From Ganoderma boninense (Eukaryota; Basidiomycota; Agaricomycetes; Polyporales; Polyporaceae), in assembly GCA_002900995.3 (NCBI GenBank), contig CM035314.1, forward strand, positions 124,001 to 188,000: DNA of 64,000 nucleotides, in the 5' to 3' direction. Below, piece by piece: positions 1 to 11,005 of the stretch (positions are counted from its first letter, which is position 1; each line of letters begins with the position of its first letter). Under the pieces are notes generated by a model. It did no database searches and was not told the DNA's origin. It saw only the letters and a list, made by a program, of their open reading frames with translations. A program made the position numbers and the translations under genes.

Positions 1-906
1 GATCAACGATCCCCTGGGCAAAGCGTCGAACAGGGTCGCCGCGGGCGGCGCGTTCTTCGAGGGCAACTTCTTCGGGCTGTGCGCCATCGCGGTCTCGCTC
101 TTCTCCAACTCCGCCGCGACGCTCCTCGTCGGCTACAAAACCTGGTGAGCACGCACCATGCTGCAGCCCAATCTCGGAGTGCGCGGCGGTTGAGAGTCGA
201 GATGTACTGAATGGCCTGCAGGAAGCACAGGCTGCGCGCGAGGAAGTACTTCGACGACGTGCAGAGCGTGAACCGCGCGCAGCGCGTGCTCCTGCTCCTC
301 GTCGAGTCCGGCATCGCATACTGCCTCCTCTGGGTGCGCCGCCTCCCTTCCTCCCTTCCTTCCTTCCTCTCTCGTTCGCGCCTTGCTGACCTCCCCGGAC
401 CTCCCCAGGCGCTCGTCCTCTCGTCGAACGCGTCCTGGGTGATCTCCTCGCCCGCGCTCTCGGAGTGGTCGAACATCATGCTCTACTTCACCGAAGGCTG
501 CATCGTCGCCCTCGTCGTAAGCCCCCCGCCCTCGCCCACGCGCCGTGTGCTGACCGTCTGCGTCTCCCGGGCCGCGCAGGGCATATACCCGACGCTCATC
601 ATCGTCCTCGTCGCACTCGACAAGTCCGAGATCGCGAAGCACTCCCTCGCGTGGTCCGCGTCCGCGTCCGCGCCCATCCCCGCCTCCATCCCCGTCTCGC
701 ACTCGCACTCCTTCGCGCACCCGGACGCCGCGCTGGGGCGCGATCACCATCACCGTCACGCGCGGTCGGCGTCTCAGGCTACCGAGATGAGCGAGATCGC
801 GTCGTCCGACGGCGACGAAGCGTCGCTCCTGTCCCCGCGCTCGCGCTCCGCGTCGCCTGCCGCCGGGGTTCCGCACGACCCGGCGCCGCCTCCGGGAAAG
901 CCCTAA
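1..906 (+). CDS. Multi-pass membrane protein, family M copy 1 (3' part only)
   Basis: This is the C-terminal part of a membrane protein of unknown function; the 5' end lies outside the window. Exons are 2-145, 222-333, 409-516 and 580-906 (stop TAA 904-906), and all junction phases close. The protein shows the family landmarks seen in the two complete copies at 1467-3204 and 16460-18064: a hydrophobic segment ending in LLVGYKTW, a helix with LLVESGIAYCLLW, a segment with YFTEGCIVALV, and a last helix with YPTLIIVLVALDKS. A Ser- and acid-rich tail of about 85 residues follows, probably cytoplasmic. The 112-nt exon 222-333 has exactly the same length as its counterpart in the (-) copy. I recognise the type from many agaricomycete genomes, where it is unnamed; a receptor role is only a guess from topology. 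It is tail-to-tail with the next gene. Confidence 0.8.
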
Positions 907-1377
907 TGGCCTTGCGTAGGGGGCGCTTCTGCCGGCCTCCGCACGGCCCCGTGTTGGGACGGCGATGGAGGAATGCGCGCGCCGTCGAACGCAAGCACAC
1001 AGACGCGCACTCAAAGCCTTTGCGTCTCGCAGCGCTTCCGTTCCTACGCACTCTCATGCCATGTCTGAGGGCCTAAACTGGTGGCGAGAGGAGGGTGCGA
1101 GTCTGGGCTGTCGTACTCGGAGGTCTCCTCGGGAGACGTCTGTGCGGGTCCTTGCGTGCGATGCCCCGCGGTCAACGCCGTCTGTATCCGTGGTCCGTGG
1201 TAGGGCAGAGCAAAAACGCGGACGGATGCCAGAACGGACCGGAGAGGGCGCGCCTATGTACGGAGACCCCAGGAAAAACGCTGTCTCGCCAGGTCGTACG
1301 TTGGGTGGTGGGCGGTCCCCATTGATCAGGCGTTTGGGCTGCTCCTCACGAGGCATACGGGCGACGGGCGACGGGCG

Positions 1378-1417
1378 AGGAGGAGGAGCAGCAGGAGGAG
1401 CAGCAGGAGCAGCAGGA
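1378..1417. repeat. AGG/AGC trinucleotide-like simple repeat
   Basis: A short purine-rich run of AGG and AGC units lies between the convergent stops of two family M genes. Nothing else is recognisable in 907-1466. Confidence 0.6.
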
Positions 1418-1466
1418 TGACAATTTGGAGACGTTGTGGAGGAGAGACCTGAACATCGTTCGCCGT

Positions 1467-3204
1467 TCACAGGTAGCTACGCGACGGCGACGGCATCATC
1501 GTCACACTGCCCGAGTCCACCTTCCTCTCCTCTTCCCCCGGTCCAGTCCCTGCCTCGAGACCATCTGCACCATGGTAACCTCGAACGTCGATGACGAGGA
1601 CCCCGGACCTCCGCTCGCGGCCGCTATGATGGCTGGCGGTGACGATGGTGCCGAGGTGAGGCGTCGAGATGTCGTTGTAGCTGAGCGCCTTCTCGACGTG
1701 CGACCTGTTGTACGCGACGAGCACGATGATCACCGCGGGGTATATCGCCTAGTTCCCCCCGAGCGCCCGGTCAGCAGAAGGTAAGTATGGACGCCATCCA
1801 TGTGCCAGCGGACGCACGATGACAGGCACGAGCGCGCCGTCCACGAAGAGCGTGAAGCAGTCCAGGAAGGCGCTGCCCTGGACAGACCCCGCCGCCTCGA
1901 CGCGGCCGCCCTCGAACAGCCTGTATTCGCGCACCTCGAACGCCACGATGAATGCCTGCAGCAGCAGCACGTGAGTCGCGCTCCAGGACGTCCGGTCTAT
2001 GAGGAGGGGCTCACCCACAGGGCGCAGTACGCCGCGCCGGACTCGACGAGGAGGGCCAGCAGCTTCTGGACTTGCGAAGCCCGAGAGCCCGCGCCGAGGT
2101 ATCCCGAGAGCCGCCGCCTCGACTCCCTGCAGACGCAGAAGCAGCAATGCGTTCGGGGGACCGTGAGGTCGCTGTGAAGCGAGGCTGCAAGTTCAGAGTA
2201 CGCACCATGCCTTATAGCCGACGAAGAGCGTGGCGAGGAAGTTCGTGGTGAGCGAGAGCACGCAGGCGGCGGCCCCGAAGGCGGTGCCCTCGAACATGGT
2301 GCCGACCTTGATCTCGTCGACGAGCGTGATGCCGTTGCCGGAGAAGGTGCGGCAGTCGACGGTCGTGTCGAACGCGCCGACGGCTGTGAGATACAGATAC
2401 TGGGTGCTCAGTTCCAGGACCAGCGAGACGTGAGACGAGGGACTGGGGAGCTTACTGACCGAGCGTCGCGAGCAGGAAGAGCCCGCAGATCGCCCGCACG
2501 ATGCGGTTCCTGTGCCAGACGACGCACGCGCGCCAGCAGACGATGGTGTCGCCCAGTATGACCTGAGCGGGAGCGATGTCAGCAGAGGGAGGCTGAATAT
2601 TGCATGGGGGGGGGGCAGGCAGGCGCACATTGAGCGTGAGCGTGCCCGTACTCGCACACGGCTGCAGCTCCGAGTAGTCCGTGACGAGCTTCAGAGCCCG
2701 CTGGACGGGGAAGTCGAGGGGGAAGTCGCCTTCGGACCAGAGCTCGATCCCGGACAGTATGAGCGACTGGAGGGTGCTGGACTGGTAGTACAGGAAGCTG
2801 ACGACCATGTACGCCGTCGTCGACGCGAACAGCGCGAGGATGGTCAGACACAGGACGACCGTGGTGGCTTGTATCTTCCCACTGCGTCTGGGCGGCGCCA
2901 GGGTGTCAAGAAATGCTGTCAGGGATGAGGGGACAGATGCCTCGGACTCCGGTAGGGGCACGACGTACTGCGTGAGAGCATGGATGGCCAGGACTCGGAG
3001 CGCGGTGAGGACTCCTGGTGTCGTGAGAGGCATGGATTGAGAAGTCATGACGGTGTGGAGTTGCGGGCACTGACCGTACGAGCCGCCGAGTAGACCGACC
3101 GTGACGAAGTCTCCTTGCACGACACGGGATAGTCGTCTGTAGGCGGCTTCATCGAACGTAATGGATGAAGTTGGAGTTCTATGGCTGCTGAATGTAAGAG
3201 ACAT
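1467..3204 (-). CDS. Multi-pass membrane protein, family M copy 2 (complete, 442 aa)
   Basis: Complete gene with exons (complement) 3204-3075, 3014-2629, 2562-2460, 2383-2206, 2126-2015, 1955-1818 and 1748-1467, giving 1,329 nt with every phase closed. About seven hydrophobic segments can be counted, among them one with VVLCLTILALFASTTAY, one with VILGDTIVCWRACVVW, one with FGAAACVLSLTTN, one ending LFVGYKAW, one with LLALLVESGAAYCALW, and a last one with IYPAVIIVLVAYNRSH. A polar tail of about 75 residues follows. The exon lengths 103 and 282 nt are shared exactly with the copy at 16460-18064. The first intron (60 nt) is a multiple of three without a stop, so its retention is possible. Function unknown; a membrane receptor or transporter cannot be told apart from sequence alone. 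Confidence 0.82.
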
Positions 3205-4313
3205 GCAGCAGGAGTGCAAACGCAATGCAGCGATGTTGGATGGGGATCTTGAGGAGCGTGGCTAGCACGACGGCAGTGCAGAGGCTTGAACTTGGCAGGC
3301 CCTTTATTTATACAACGAAATAGCGCAGCACTCACCGCATTTGCATGCATAACTTGGGATTCATCGTTAGCCAACACGGCTTCTAGACTGCGAGATAGTT
3401 AAAACGTTGAACACTTGGTTTTTGGGTGGGAGTTCCGAGCGTGTCGAAGATGAGGATTAATACTGACCACGGCTTACCTCAAGTAGAGACAATAAGCTCG
3501 TTGAATCAGGTGAAGCTTGACTTCTGGAGACTGCGGCACCGAGCTTGAGCATGGACTGAGATAAATGACCCCGAGTCGGGCTCATACGGGCAACCAGAGT
3601 ATTACGTTGAAGAGAGCCATCCCACAGGATGCGATCGTTGGCCGTGCTGATCCACGACGACGGCTACGAGTGCGACATCGTCTCGGAGGTCTTCCCGGCG
3701 CCAGAGGCGGCGGTGCGACGTGTCATCCCGGATTTTGCCGACACTTCGAGGCTTGTTCTGTTGCGAGCGGGAGCTCGTCATCTGCTTTCGCCTCCTCAAC
3801 TCATGAGGTCTTCATCGGTTTAGTGGTGTCGCTACAAGTTATGTTCCTCTTGTCAAGTTTCTCACAGTCATTCTCTTCGAAGCGCAGACTCGTCGGAACC
3901 GCCGACTTCAAGCCCCAAGGCAGCAGGCTGCAGTCAATTTACTACAACCAAGATCCTCTTCGCGAACGGAGACTTCAAACCTGCAGTGGACTCCGGAGCG
4001 TCGCATCTACTCTGCTGATGTTATTACGATCTCCCGCACGCTCACGGGTGTTGAATCTGGTCGTATGGGGAACAGCACGAGCACTTAGCGTCTCGAGGCC
4101 TCGGATCGCTGTGTTGCCCATATTCGCTGATATATCCATCTCCTTTCTCAATCAGGATTGGCTAGAATCCTTCGACACCGCCCACGAAGGTGGCACCTCG
4201 GATATACGCAACTTCGAATCTTGAAAATTCTCATCCGGGCGGCCAGTGCTGGCGTGTACCCTTGGCACTGCCACGTCAGTCCTTGCAGGTGAGCTTGGCT
4301 ACAGTCATTGATC
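3205..4313. other. Intergenic, upstream of family M copy 2 and left flank of the transposon
   Basis: No gene is supported. There are open frames, such as one at 3629-3823 (+) of 64 codons, but none has recognisable motifs or splice continuity. The pogo-like element is inserted at a TA at the right end of this stretch. Confidence 0.5.
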
Positions 4314-4339
4314 TACAGTAATAAACCGGTCCTTCGGAA
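4314..4339 (+). repeat. Left terminal inverted repeat of pogo-like element (with TA target site)
   Basis: 26 bp, a perfect reverse complement of 7292-7317. It contains the core GGTCCTTCGGAA, which is repeated directly 10-20 bp further in, a possible transposase-binding motif. Confidence 0.93.
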
Positions 4340-4341
4340 AA

Positions 4342-4359
4342 CATGGGTCCTTCGGAAAA
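4342..4359 (+). repeat. Left subterminal inverted repeat
   Basis: 18 bp reading CATGGGTCCTTCGGAAAA, a perfect reverse complement of 7107-7124. Confidence 0.88.
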
Positions 4360-4787
4360 TTGACGATTCTCAGTGTTTCCGGCCACTCCCTGGCCTCAAC
4401 TGTTCATGAAATGGTAGATACATGTACCTAACATATATATTACAATCTATGGGCATGCAGCATAGCTTCCAAGCGAAGGGCAGGGATGTGTACAGTAAAT
4501 GAGGGCAATTTTTGAGCTCCGCAGGAATCTAGAACTGATATGTGTTACATTGCAATGCTGAAATGGTTACATATCGGTGCACGCCCATCTTTGACATGAT
4601 GTGAAACAAATAATGGGCTTATCGGAGGTCATACAACTGCAAGGCATGTCGAATGTTTTGGTGCAACCTAAGCGAGGCTAGCCGAGTTGGCTTCATCGCG
4701 TTGTGCACCATATCGGGTCAGCGTATTGAACACCGACAGAGCCGACAAACTAGCGCTCAATGATCATATCTCCGTTGCACTCTCGTC

Positions 4788-7052
4788 ATGCCTCGCCGCG
4801 CTCTCTCTAAAACTAAGGCAGCCCAAATCGACTCAGAGCTTCAGGATAAGTGGATCAAGGTTGCTGCAGATCGATACCTCGAGGAGAAACGCACCCAGCC
4901 AAAGCCCCGGGCCGTTGAGAAGATCTGCAAGGAAGCAGAAGAGGAGTGCTTCCGAGAGACGAAGCAGAAGATCGAGGTCGCCCCATCGACAGTATATGAC
5001 CGGCTGAATGGCCGTCAAAGCATCCGCGACTTCAATACAACAAAGCGATGGCTCGATGAGGCCGAAGAAGCGATGGTAGTCGAGTTCACGATCGACACCG
5101 CCTTGCGAGGCTTCCCACTCAACCACAAGCGCTTGAAGGAGCATGTCGATGCACTATGCCAGGAGAAGTATGGTAGAGGAGGAAGGTTTCCGAGGACAGG
5201 GGTGGGGAAGGAGTGGACAAAAAGGTTCGTCGAGCGGCATTCCACCCAACTCCATCCCTACTGGAGCCGAAGCCTCGATCACTCCCGCGCCCGAGCTGTG
5301 AACCCCACAAATATCCAAACATACTTCGATCTCTTGAAATCAACCATAGAAGGCACAGACGGCGACGATCCAATCGAACCTGATTGCATCTACGGGATGG
5401 ATGAGACAGGCCTTCAGCTTGGGGTGGGTACAAAGGAACGGGTGATAGGCCCGGCTGGACAGAAGGTTCAATATCAACAGCGAAGTGGAAACCGGGAAAA
5501 CGTCACTGTCCTCGTCACGATCTGCGCCGATGGGACGTCCGTGACACCCGCTGTAATCTTCAAGGGAGATGCCTACCATCCTAACTGGGATCAGGAAAAC
5601 CCCGGGAACGCTGCGTATGTTAAATGTCCACAACTCAGACATTGTCATTTATAACACAATTGCAGTCTCGCGCACTCGAAGAAGGGGTACACAGACGGAG
5701 CGATCGGTGTTGAATGGATCAAGTTATTCCACCGGCAGACTGAAGAGAAAGCTCGCGGGCGCCGCCGTCTTCTTCTCGTTGATGGCCATTCTTCCCACTA
5801 CACCTTCGGCTTCCTTGAATTTGCACGCGCACATCGTATTCATGTCCTATGCTATCCGTCCCACACTACCCACATCTTACAGGGCCTCGACGTTGCTATT
5901 TTCGGCTCGCTCAAACACCACTGGACAACAGAGCGCGACGAGTTCGAGCGCTCGGGCAAGAAGGTCAAAAAGTCGAACTTTCTCTCCGTGTACCACGCCG
6001 CACACACCCAGGCTCTCACTCCGGAGAACATCCTCGCTGCATTCCGCAAGACAGGAGTGGTCCCATTTGATCCCAGCGTTGTACGTAAAGAATCGACACT
6101 CCCGAGCCTTGAGACATCCCTCCGAGGTTCTCTCCCCATGCTCCGTCCCGTGCAGGCCAGTCCCATCCGAGCCTTAACCCGCTTTCTCTTAGACGATGTC
6201 GTCGCCAGACGAGAACAAGGCTCCTCCTCTGAACCCCCAGTGTCCCACATGCCGACTCAACTCCCTACCACACCAACAACTCCACGCAGGGGAGATCACG
6301 TATCAGATGCAGCAGCGTCACTTACTGGGACCTCCGGAGGCTACCTTGTATCCCCCTCCCCCATCCCTCGGAATGCTCAACCTCCCCGCTATATACCCGC
6401 ACCCATCTCCCCTATGAAGCGCCGCTACGCTAACTTCTATTCGGAACCGCCAAGGGATGAGCGAGAGGAGCGTATGCAAGCCGCCCTCCGGGATGCCGAT
6501 GACCGGGAGGAGAACCGAAAGAAGGCGATGGTGGAGATGCAAGGTGCCGTGATCCTCAGTGGCCTATATGTCGGACGCGTGCAAGAGAAGATGGAGGCGT
6601 ACGATGAGAGTTCTGGAAAAGGGAAGGGGAAGAGGAAGCTTCTCGGAGATGGGTTGCCCAAGCTGTTGGATGGCGATGACTTTCATTCGAAAGTTGTTGA
6701 GCACAACCAGCATCAGGAGGTCGAGAAAGCAGCCAAGGTGCAGAGAAAGACAGACAAGGAGAAGTTTAAAGAACTCGTCAAAGCGTGGAAGGAGGAAGGG
6801 CGGGCACGGAGCGAGAGAGTAGCCGCAGCGAGAGTGAGCCATAGGGTCAAGGTCGCCGAGTATGAAGCAGAGGTGAGGCTGGCCAAGATCGAGCGCAGAA
6901 AACCACGGCTCCTCAAGCCAGAGTTTCAACTCGAGCGTAGGGCGCCAAAACCGAAGCTCCGAGACGTGATGTTGCACGAGACGCAGGAGACGGACGAGGA
7001 TGCAGACGAGGACGAGGATGAGAACGAGGACGAGTCGGCTGATGAGCGCTGA
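4788..7052 (+). CDS. Pogo-type DDE transposase (737 aa)
   Basis: Cut-and-paste transposase of the element at 4316-7315. Exons are 4788-5614 and 5666-7052; the 51-nt intron (gtatgt...tgcag, phase 2) restores one frame of 2,214 nt. The N-terminal ~65 residues are basic with a helix-turn-helix of the psq/CENP-B kind, followed by a second CENP-B-like DNA-binding region up to about residue 150 (RFPRTGVGKEWTKRFVERH). The DDE core has Asp205 in YGMDETGL, Asp315 in LLVDGHSSHY and Asp351 in QGLDVAIFG, a DD35D spacing typical of pogo/Fot1 elements. The C-terminal ~300 residues are charged with a predicted coiled coil and end in an acidic tail. All catalytic residues are present, so activity is plausible. 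The start is the first ATG before the HTH; no upstream in-frame alternative was needed. Confidence 0.93.
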
Positions 7053-7106
7053 GCCTGGAGATCAGTAGATAAGATTCAATGACATCATTCAATTACCGGA
7101 TTTGGG

Positions 7107-7124
7107 TTTTCCGAAGGACCCATG
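7107..7124 (-). repeat. Right subterminal inverted repeat
   Basis: Perfect reverse complement of 4342-4359, lying 55 bp after the transposase stop. Confidence 0.88.
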
Positions 7125-7291
7125 CGACCATGATAAGGGGCTTTCGACAGATTACGGTGGATCTCCGTCATTTGGGGTTTCTGTGCGAAATAACCTCGAA
7201 GATATATTGAAGCCACTACACAGAAGGTATGTACAAAATTTGAGGCGGAACGGAGGCCTATGGAAGCCTCAGGACGAGAATTAAAAAAGCC

Positions 7292-7317
7292 TTCCGAAGG
7301 ACCGGTTTATTACTGTA
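7292..7317 (-). repeat. Right terminal inverted repeat of pogo-like element
   Basis: Perfect 26-bp reverse complement of the left end, including the TA target duplication. Confidence 0.93.
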
Positions 7318-7918
7318 CATTTTATATGACATTCGAATGTGATGATAGTTGTGATGATAACAACGATGCTTTACAAGTTCATCAGCAAACCAAGAGATCA
7401 ATCAGAGGTACAGTGATCACCGACTCTCATCGAACCTTTCCAAGTATGTCCGTGCTCTCAATACTTAGTGCATATGCGTTTCACCAGGAGGTGTTCTGAA
7501 GTGCATCTCCCTTGGATGGCCAGATACCGCCATGCGAGGCGGAAGATGTGAGAGAAGCACGACGGATGAACCCACGGGCGCATCATCGAGCACCCTTCCT
7601 TTCAATCACGCCTCTGCGTCTATTGAAGATGGTGCCTCAAATGCTCCAAGCAAACGTATCCATGCGACTATGGGAAGAAGGGAAGATGGCTCCTCCCTTC
7701 TGAACGGGATTGCCGGAACCGGCGCCGCGGCGAACCGACCGCTCGCGATGCTCGTCACGCCTTCGAATCCTCCCGCATCGCCACCTTATACACGCCCAAC
7801 TTGGCGTTTCTACTTCCTTTTTACCCCCGTGGATGCAAGTTTCTCATCTAAACTCTCGTCCCCGTCTCGTCCCTAGTCTCCTATTTTTCGCTGGTCGGTT
7901 ACTATCCTCGGCGTGGAG
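7318..7918. promoter_or_regulatory. 5' flank of Cys-rich gene A, shared with gene C
   Basis: No gene is seen. Patches of this flank (for example CCTCAAATGCTCC near 7634 and CCGCTCGCGATGC near 7739) recur in the same order upstream of the paralogue at 21721 (near 21425 and 21542). The conserved blocks lie 180-300 bp before each ATG, so they may hold promoter elements or simply record the duplication. No certain TATA box can be assigned. Confidence 0.45.
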
Positions 7919-9856
7919 ATGATCTGGTTGTCTCGCACCTCCCTCCCGGCAACACTCCTCCTACTCCTACTCGCTGCGCTGTCGATTCAGCGCGCCGAAG
8001 CAGGAAACACAACCTGTGTGAGCAGACAGCTTGACTGGTACACCGGCGTTGTTGGGGAGTCTCCCTGTAAGTTACCGTACCATCCCTCTGCTCAGAGTCG
8101 TCCGTCTCGTGAACCGACCTGTGAACGGTTGCTCTTCTCAGGTATGACGTACCAACGTCTTCGTCAAATATGCAACAACGACTGTAAGTACCACTGCCTC
8201 GCATCCATCCACAGATGCATTGTAAACGCATTGACATTGATGGATATCGCCTTTAGACCAAGTCCCGAACCTCGCGTCGACAGTCCCCAGCGATCTCTGT
8301 GAGGGCCAAGTATGTATGTATTTGGGTCAATCTCGTAAGACCGCGCATGCACGTCCCTACTTACTAACTGTGCTAGTCACATGTTGCAGCAACATGGTCG
8401 CCTTCCATCTCAGCATGTTATGCATGGTGTGAGTGACATTCGCTCCAGAGTGTCCCCCGTCCGCTAAGCGCACTCAGTTGCCAGCAGGATCACCAGGACG
8501 CCAATGGTTCAGGGATTGATGCGCGTGAGCACCGCCCCGCACTTTCACCTTTGCGAGGCCTCATGCAGGGCATCCAGCTGCAGGAACATTTGATGTGTAC
8601 AGAAACGGTCACCCGGCATACAACCATACGTGAGTGTCCACCCAAGGCCTACCCTACACCCGCACGCGTGGAAGCCTAACCCCATCTGACCACCCACTCT
8701 AGCCTCCCCGACGATCTCCAGCAAGCGGTATGCAACAGCAACATTCGGATCGACGATTTCCTCTACCAGGGCTGGGACGACGGCTCATGGTGCGTCATTT
8801 TTGCATCTCCAATCCCCGTAACGTGTTCGCGCCCGCTGATCGTTCGCACAATGCCTCAGGTTCTAGTAGGTGCCCGCGATCGCATAAACTCCTTCTCAGT
8901 TTCTCACACGTTCCCGTATGTCGCCATAGCGTGTATATGAAGGAATACGCGGACCTCGAACACGCCGCGCACGGCAACAACACCTTCACGCACTGCCCAA
9001 ATCAGACATCCGCATCCTCGTCGTTATCGACGGGTGTCGCGGTCAGCACTGCGGCAGCTGCGACACCTACCTCTAGTACGGTATCGAGGTCGCATGTTGC
9101 ACTGATTGGTGGAGTAATCGGAGGCGTTTTGGGCCTCACGGTCCTCATTGTCTTGGCCGTTGTGTGGATACGAGTACGCCGGAGGACCCGAACAGACAGC
9201 AACGGGAGCCAGTGGTCGAAGAACCCTCGTTTCGGGCTCGCATACTCCTCGGAGTTGAAGCAAGCGTCTACTTCCGCCCCCAAGAGCTCGTGGGGGCAGA
9301 GCATGTTCAGCTTTGGGGGACGTGAGTATTCGTGTTCCTGTATAATATTTGGGGTCTCGCGGTGCTCTGTTACGTGCAGCGTGGCTGACGATGCCTTCTC
9401 CGTCTCTCGCACATAGCGCTGTCGTCGAAGTTCTCGTACTGCGACCCAGACTTCACCGTAACCGGAAGCTACGCGACCTCGCCGGGGACCATGACAGCAG
9501 GCTGGAGCAACGCCACCACTGGACCCTCGTCACGGCATTCCCCCAGGCGCCTCGAAGCGCCTCCCGGACCTGACGATGACGCCCCACCACTCCCTGTGGT
9601 GCGCGACATCGAAACTGGTGCTGATCCCCATGGCGGCGACCGCCCGGCCAGGCACAGACGTGCCCCCTCGAGTGCAGGAGTGTCGGTGTCGCTCTCGGCG
9701 TTCGATTTTGCGAGCGCGCGGGGCCAAGACGACGGGCAGACGATGCACAATTTTCCCCTGTCAGCCGTGACGACAAACGAATTCGCCACGTTCCGCGATC
9801 CCCACATGACTACTCTCAGCCGCGGGCGGTCAGAGTCGAAGGGCCGCCAGAGTTAG
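7919..9856 (+). CDS. Secreted Cys-rich ectodomain, single-pass membrane protein, family S copy A (438 aa)
   Basis: Exons 7919-8066, 8142-8183, 8257-8313, 8377-8428, 8478-8524, 8578-8629, 8703-8789, 8930-9321 and 9417-9856 give 1,317 nt in frame. A signal peptide spans residues 1-28 (LLLLLLAALSIQRAEA), followed by the family signature GNTTCVSRQLDWYT. The ectodomain (about 29-215) is Cys-rich with blocks such as MTYQRLRQICN and IRIDDFLYQGWDDGS, then a Ser/Thr-rich stalk. The transmembrane helix is about residues 219-242, followed by RVRRR as stop-transfer. The cytoplasmic tail of ~190 residues holds the motif VSVSLSAFDFA, kept in copy C. Copy A lacks two cysteines present in B and C (see findings). 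The family is common but unnamed in agaricomycetes. A cell-surface sensor or adhesion role is possible but unproven. A second gene-like frame on the (-) strand overlaps the last ~40 nt. Confidence 0.85.
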
Positions 9857-10538
9857 CACTACAGTTGGAAGAGGCAGGTTCGCATTCGGAACAACTGGAC
9901 TCTAGACGTATGTTATGTACGGTATATTCTATGTATATAGGAAAACTAATCGACGTCATCGTGTACATGACACCCTTATCACTCGGAATTACACATTCCT
10001 GCTCTATGTTGCCCTGCATAAACGTAGAGCCAGGGCGAACTAGAATATCAGACCAAGTCCCCTCGAGTCGTCGGAACCCGCGGTCCTTGGCGGAACTTGC
10101 GATGCGTTGCAACACCTCGACGACGCCGAACTGCCCCCGTGCTCCGATTCCGATGCTTACATGGCAAAGATCACAGAATCTAAACCACCCGTACGACTCG
10201 GACTTGCTCCGCATGATCGTTGTTACTGCGACGAGGAGCTGATAGACATTTCGAGCCTGGTGCGTGCCCTGCAAGGGCATCTCATGCGAGAAGCTGCACT
10301 CTGACGCGACTGCAACGATCACCCACCAGATTGCGGGTGTTGTTTTCATTGACTCAGGTCGCATCTGTATATACACTATTCCGCTTCCCTCCGGGTCAGA
10401 TACTCTGGAGTCCATGAGGTATGGCCCCTTGTTCCTTAGCCCGCGTGGGAGGGGCAGCAGCGACCAGTGGGACCGGCATTCCACCTTGCCTACCATCAGC
10501 CAACCCAGGCGCCAGTCAGAGTTGTGGGGGTCGCCCAT
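9816..10538 (-). CDS. Hypothetical protein, intronless open frame (240 aa)
   Basis: An uninterrupted 240-codon frame starts at ATG 10538 and ends inside the last exon of family S copy A on the other strand. The translation looks protein-like (balanced composition, hydrophobic stretch IWWVIVAVA, segment QFGVVEVLQRIASSAKDRGF) but no domain is recognised. It lies in the only sizeable gap between copies A and B, and no equivalent frame was found after copies B or C. It could be a small lineage-specific gene or a chance frame; codon-bias scoring or transcripts would decide. Confidence 0.35.
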   Translation of the reverse strand: MGDPHNSDWRLGWLMVGKVECRSHWSLLPLPRGLRNKGPYLMDSRVSDPEGSGIVYIQMRPESMKTTPAIWWVIVAVASECSFSHEMPLQGTHQARNVYQLLVAVTTIMRSKSESYGWFRFCDLCHVSIGIGARGQFGVVEVLQRIASSAKDRGFRRLEGTWSDILVRPGSTFMQGNIEQECVIPSDKGVMYTMTSISFPIYIEYTVHNIRLESSCSECEPASSNCSANSGGPSTLTARG

Positions 10539-11005
10539 TTTCGACGGCAGGTAAACTTGTACTTTCAGCAGTGACTACATACCGGTATATCTCACCAGCA
10601 ATTTAGTGGAAGCGTAATATCTCTTTGACTGTCGGATCAAGGGCCAGTCGAGCCCAAGAACATAGTGCACGTTCAAACATTGCCCCTTTCGACCATTCTC
10701 TTGTGGTATTGGAGCTAGCACCTCAAGTGCTGCCGATAAATGCAACTGACTGACAGGAAGGACAATAGATGGTTCGGGACAGGACTCCCGGCGCGGGCTC
10801 CAGGGCAACCCCGCATTTCCTAGTGACAGCTCGGGCCTGGCGATGTTCATCATCATCGTGAATTCTCGACAATGCATCGCCTTGCGAGAAGCCTCTTCCC
10901 CGGGGTTCCTTTTTATTCCGCTGCAGGAGATCCGCCTCTCCGCTGTCTCCCCCATCTCGTACATCGTCTCCCTTTTCTAGCCAATCGGTTATCCCCAGCG
11001 CCAGG

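Larger units (their letters stand above)
4316..7315 (+). mobile_element. Complete pogo/Tigger-like DNA transposon, 3,000 bp
   Basis: The element is bounded by TA dinucleotides (4314-4315 and 7316-7317), the target duplication expected of the Tc1/mariner/pogo superfamily. It begins CAGTAATAAACC and its ends are perfect inverted repeats of 24 bp (26 bp counting the TAs). A second perfect inverted repeat of 18 bp lies just inside the left end and about 190 bp inside the right end. It carries one transposase gene, which reads through apart from one well-formed intron. Length between the TAs is exactly 3,000 bp. Perfect ends plus an open transposase suggest recent insertion. Confidence 0.93.

Noticed and set aside
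3565..4224. 219-codon open frame (+) left of the transposon
   Set aside because: No domain, no paralogue in the window, composition unlike the recognised proteins.
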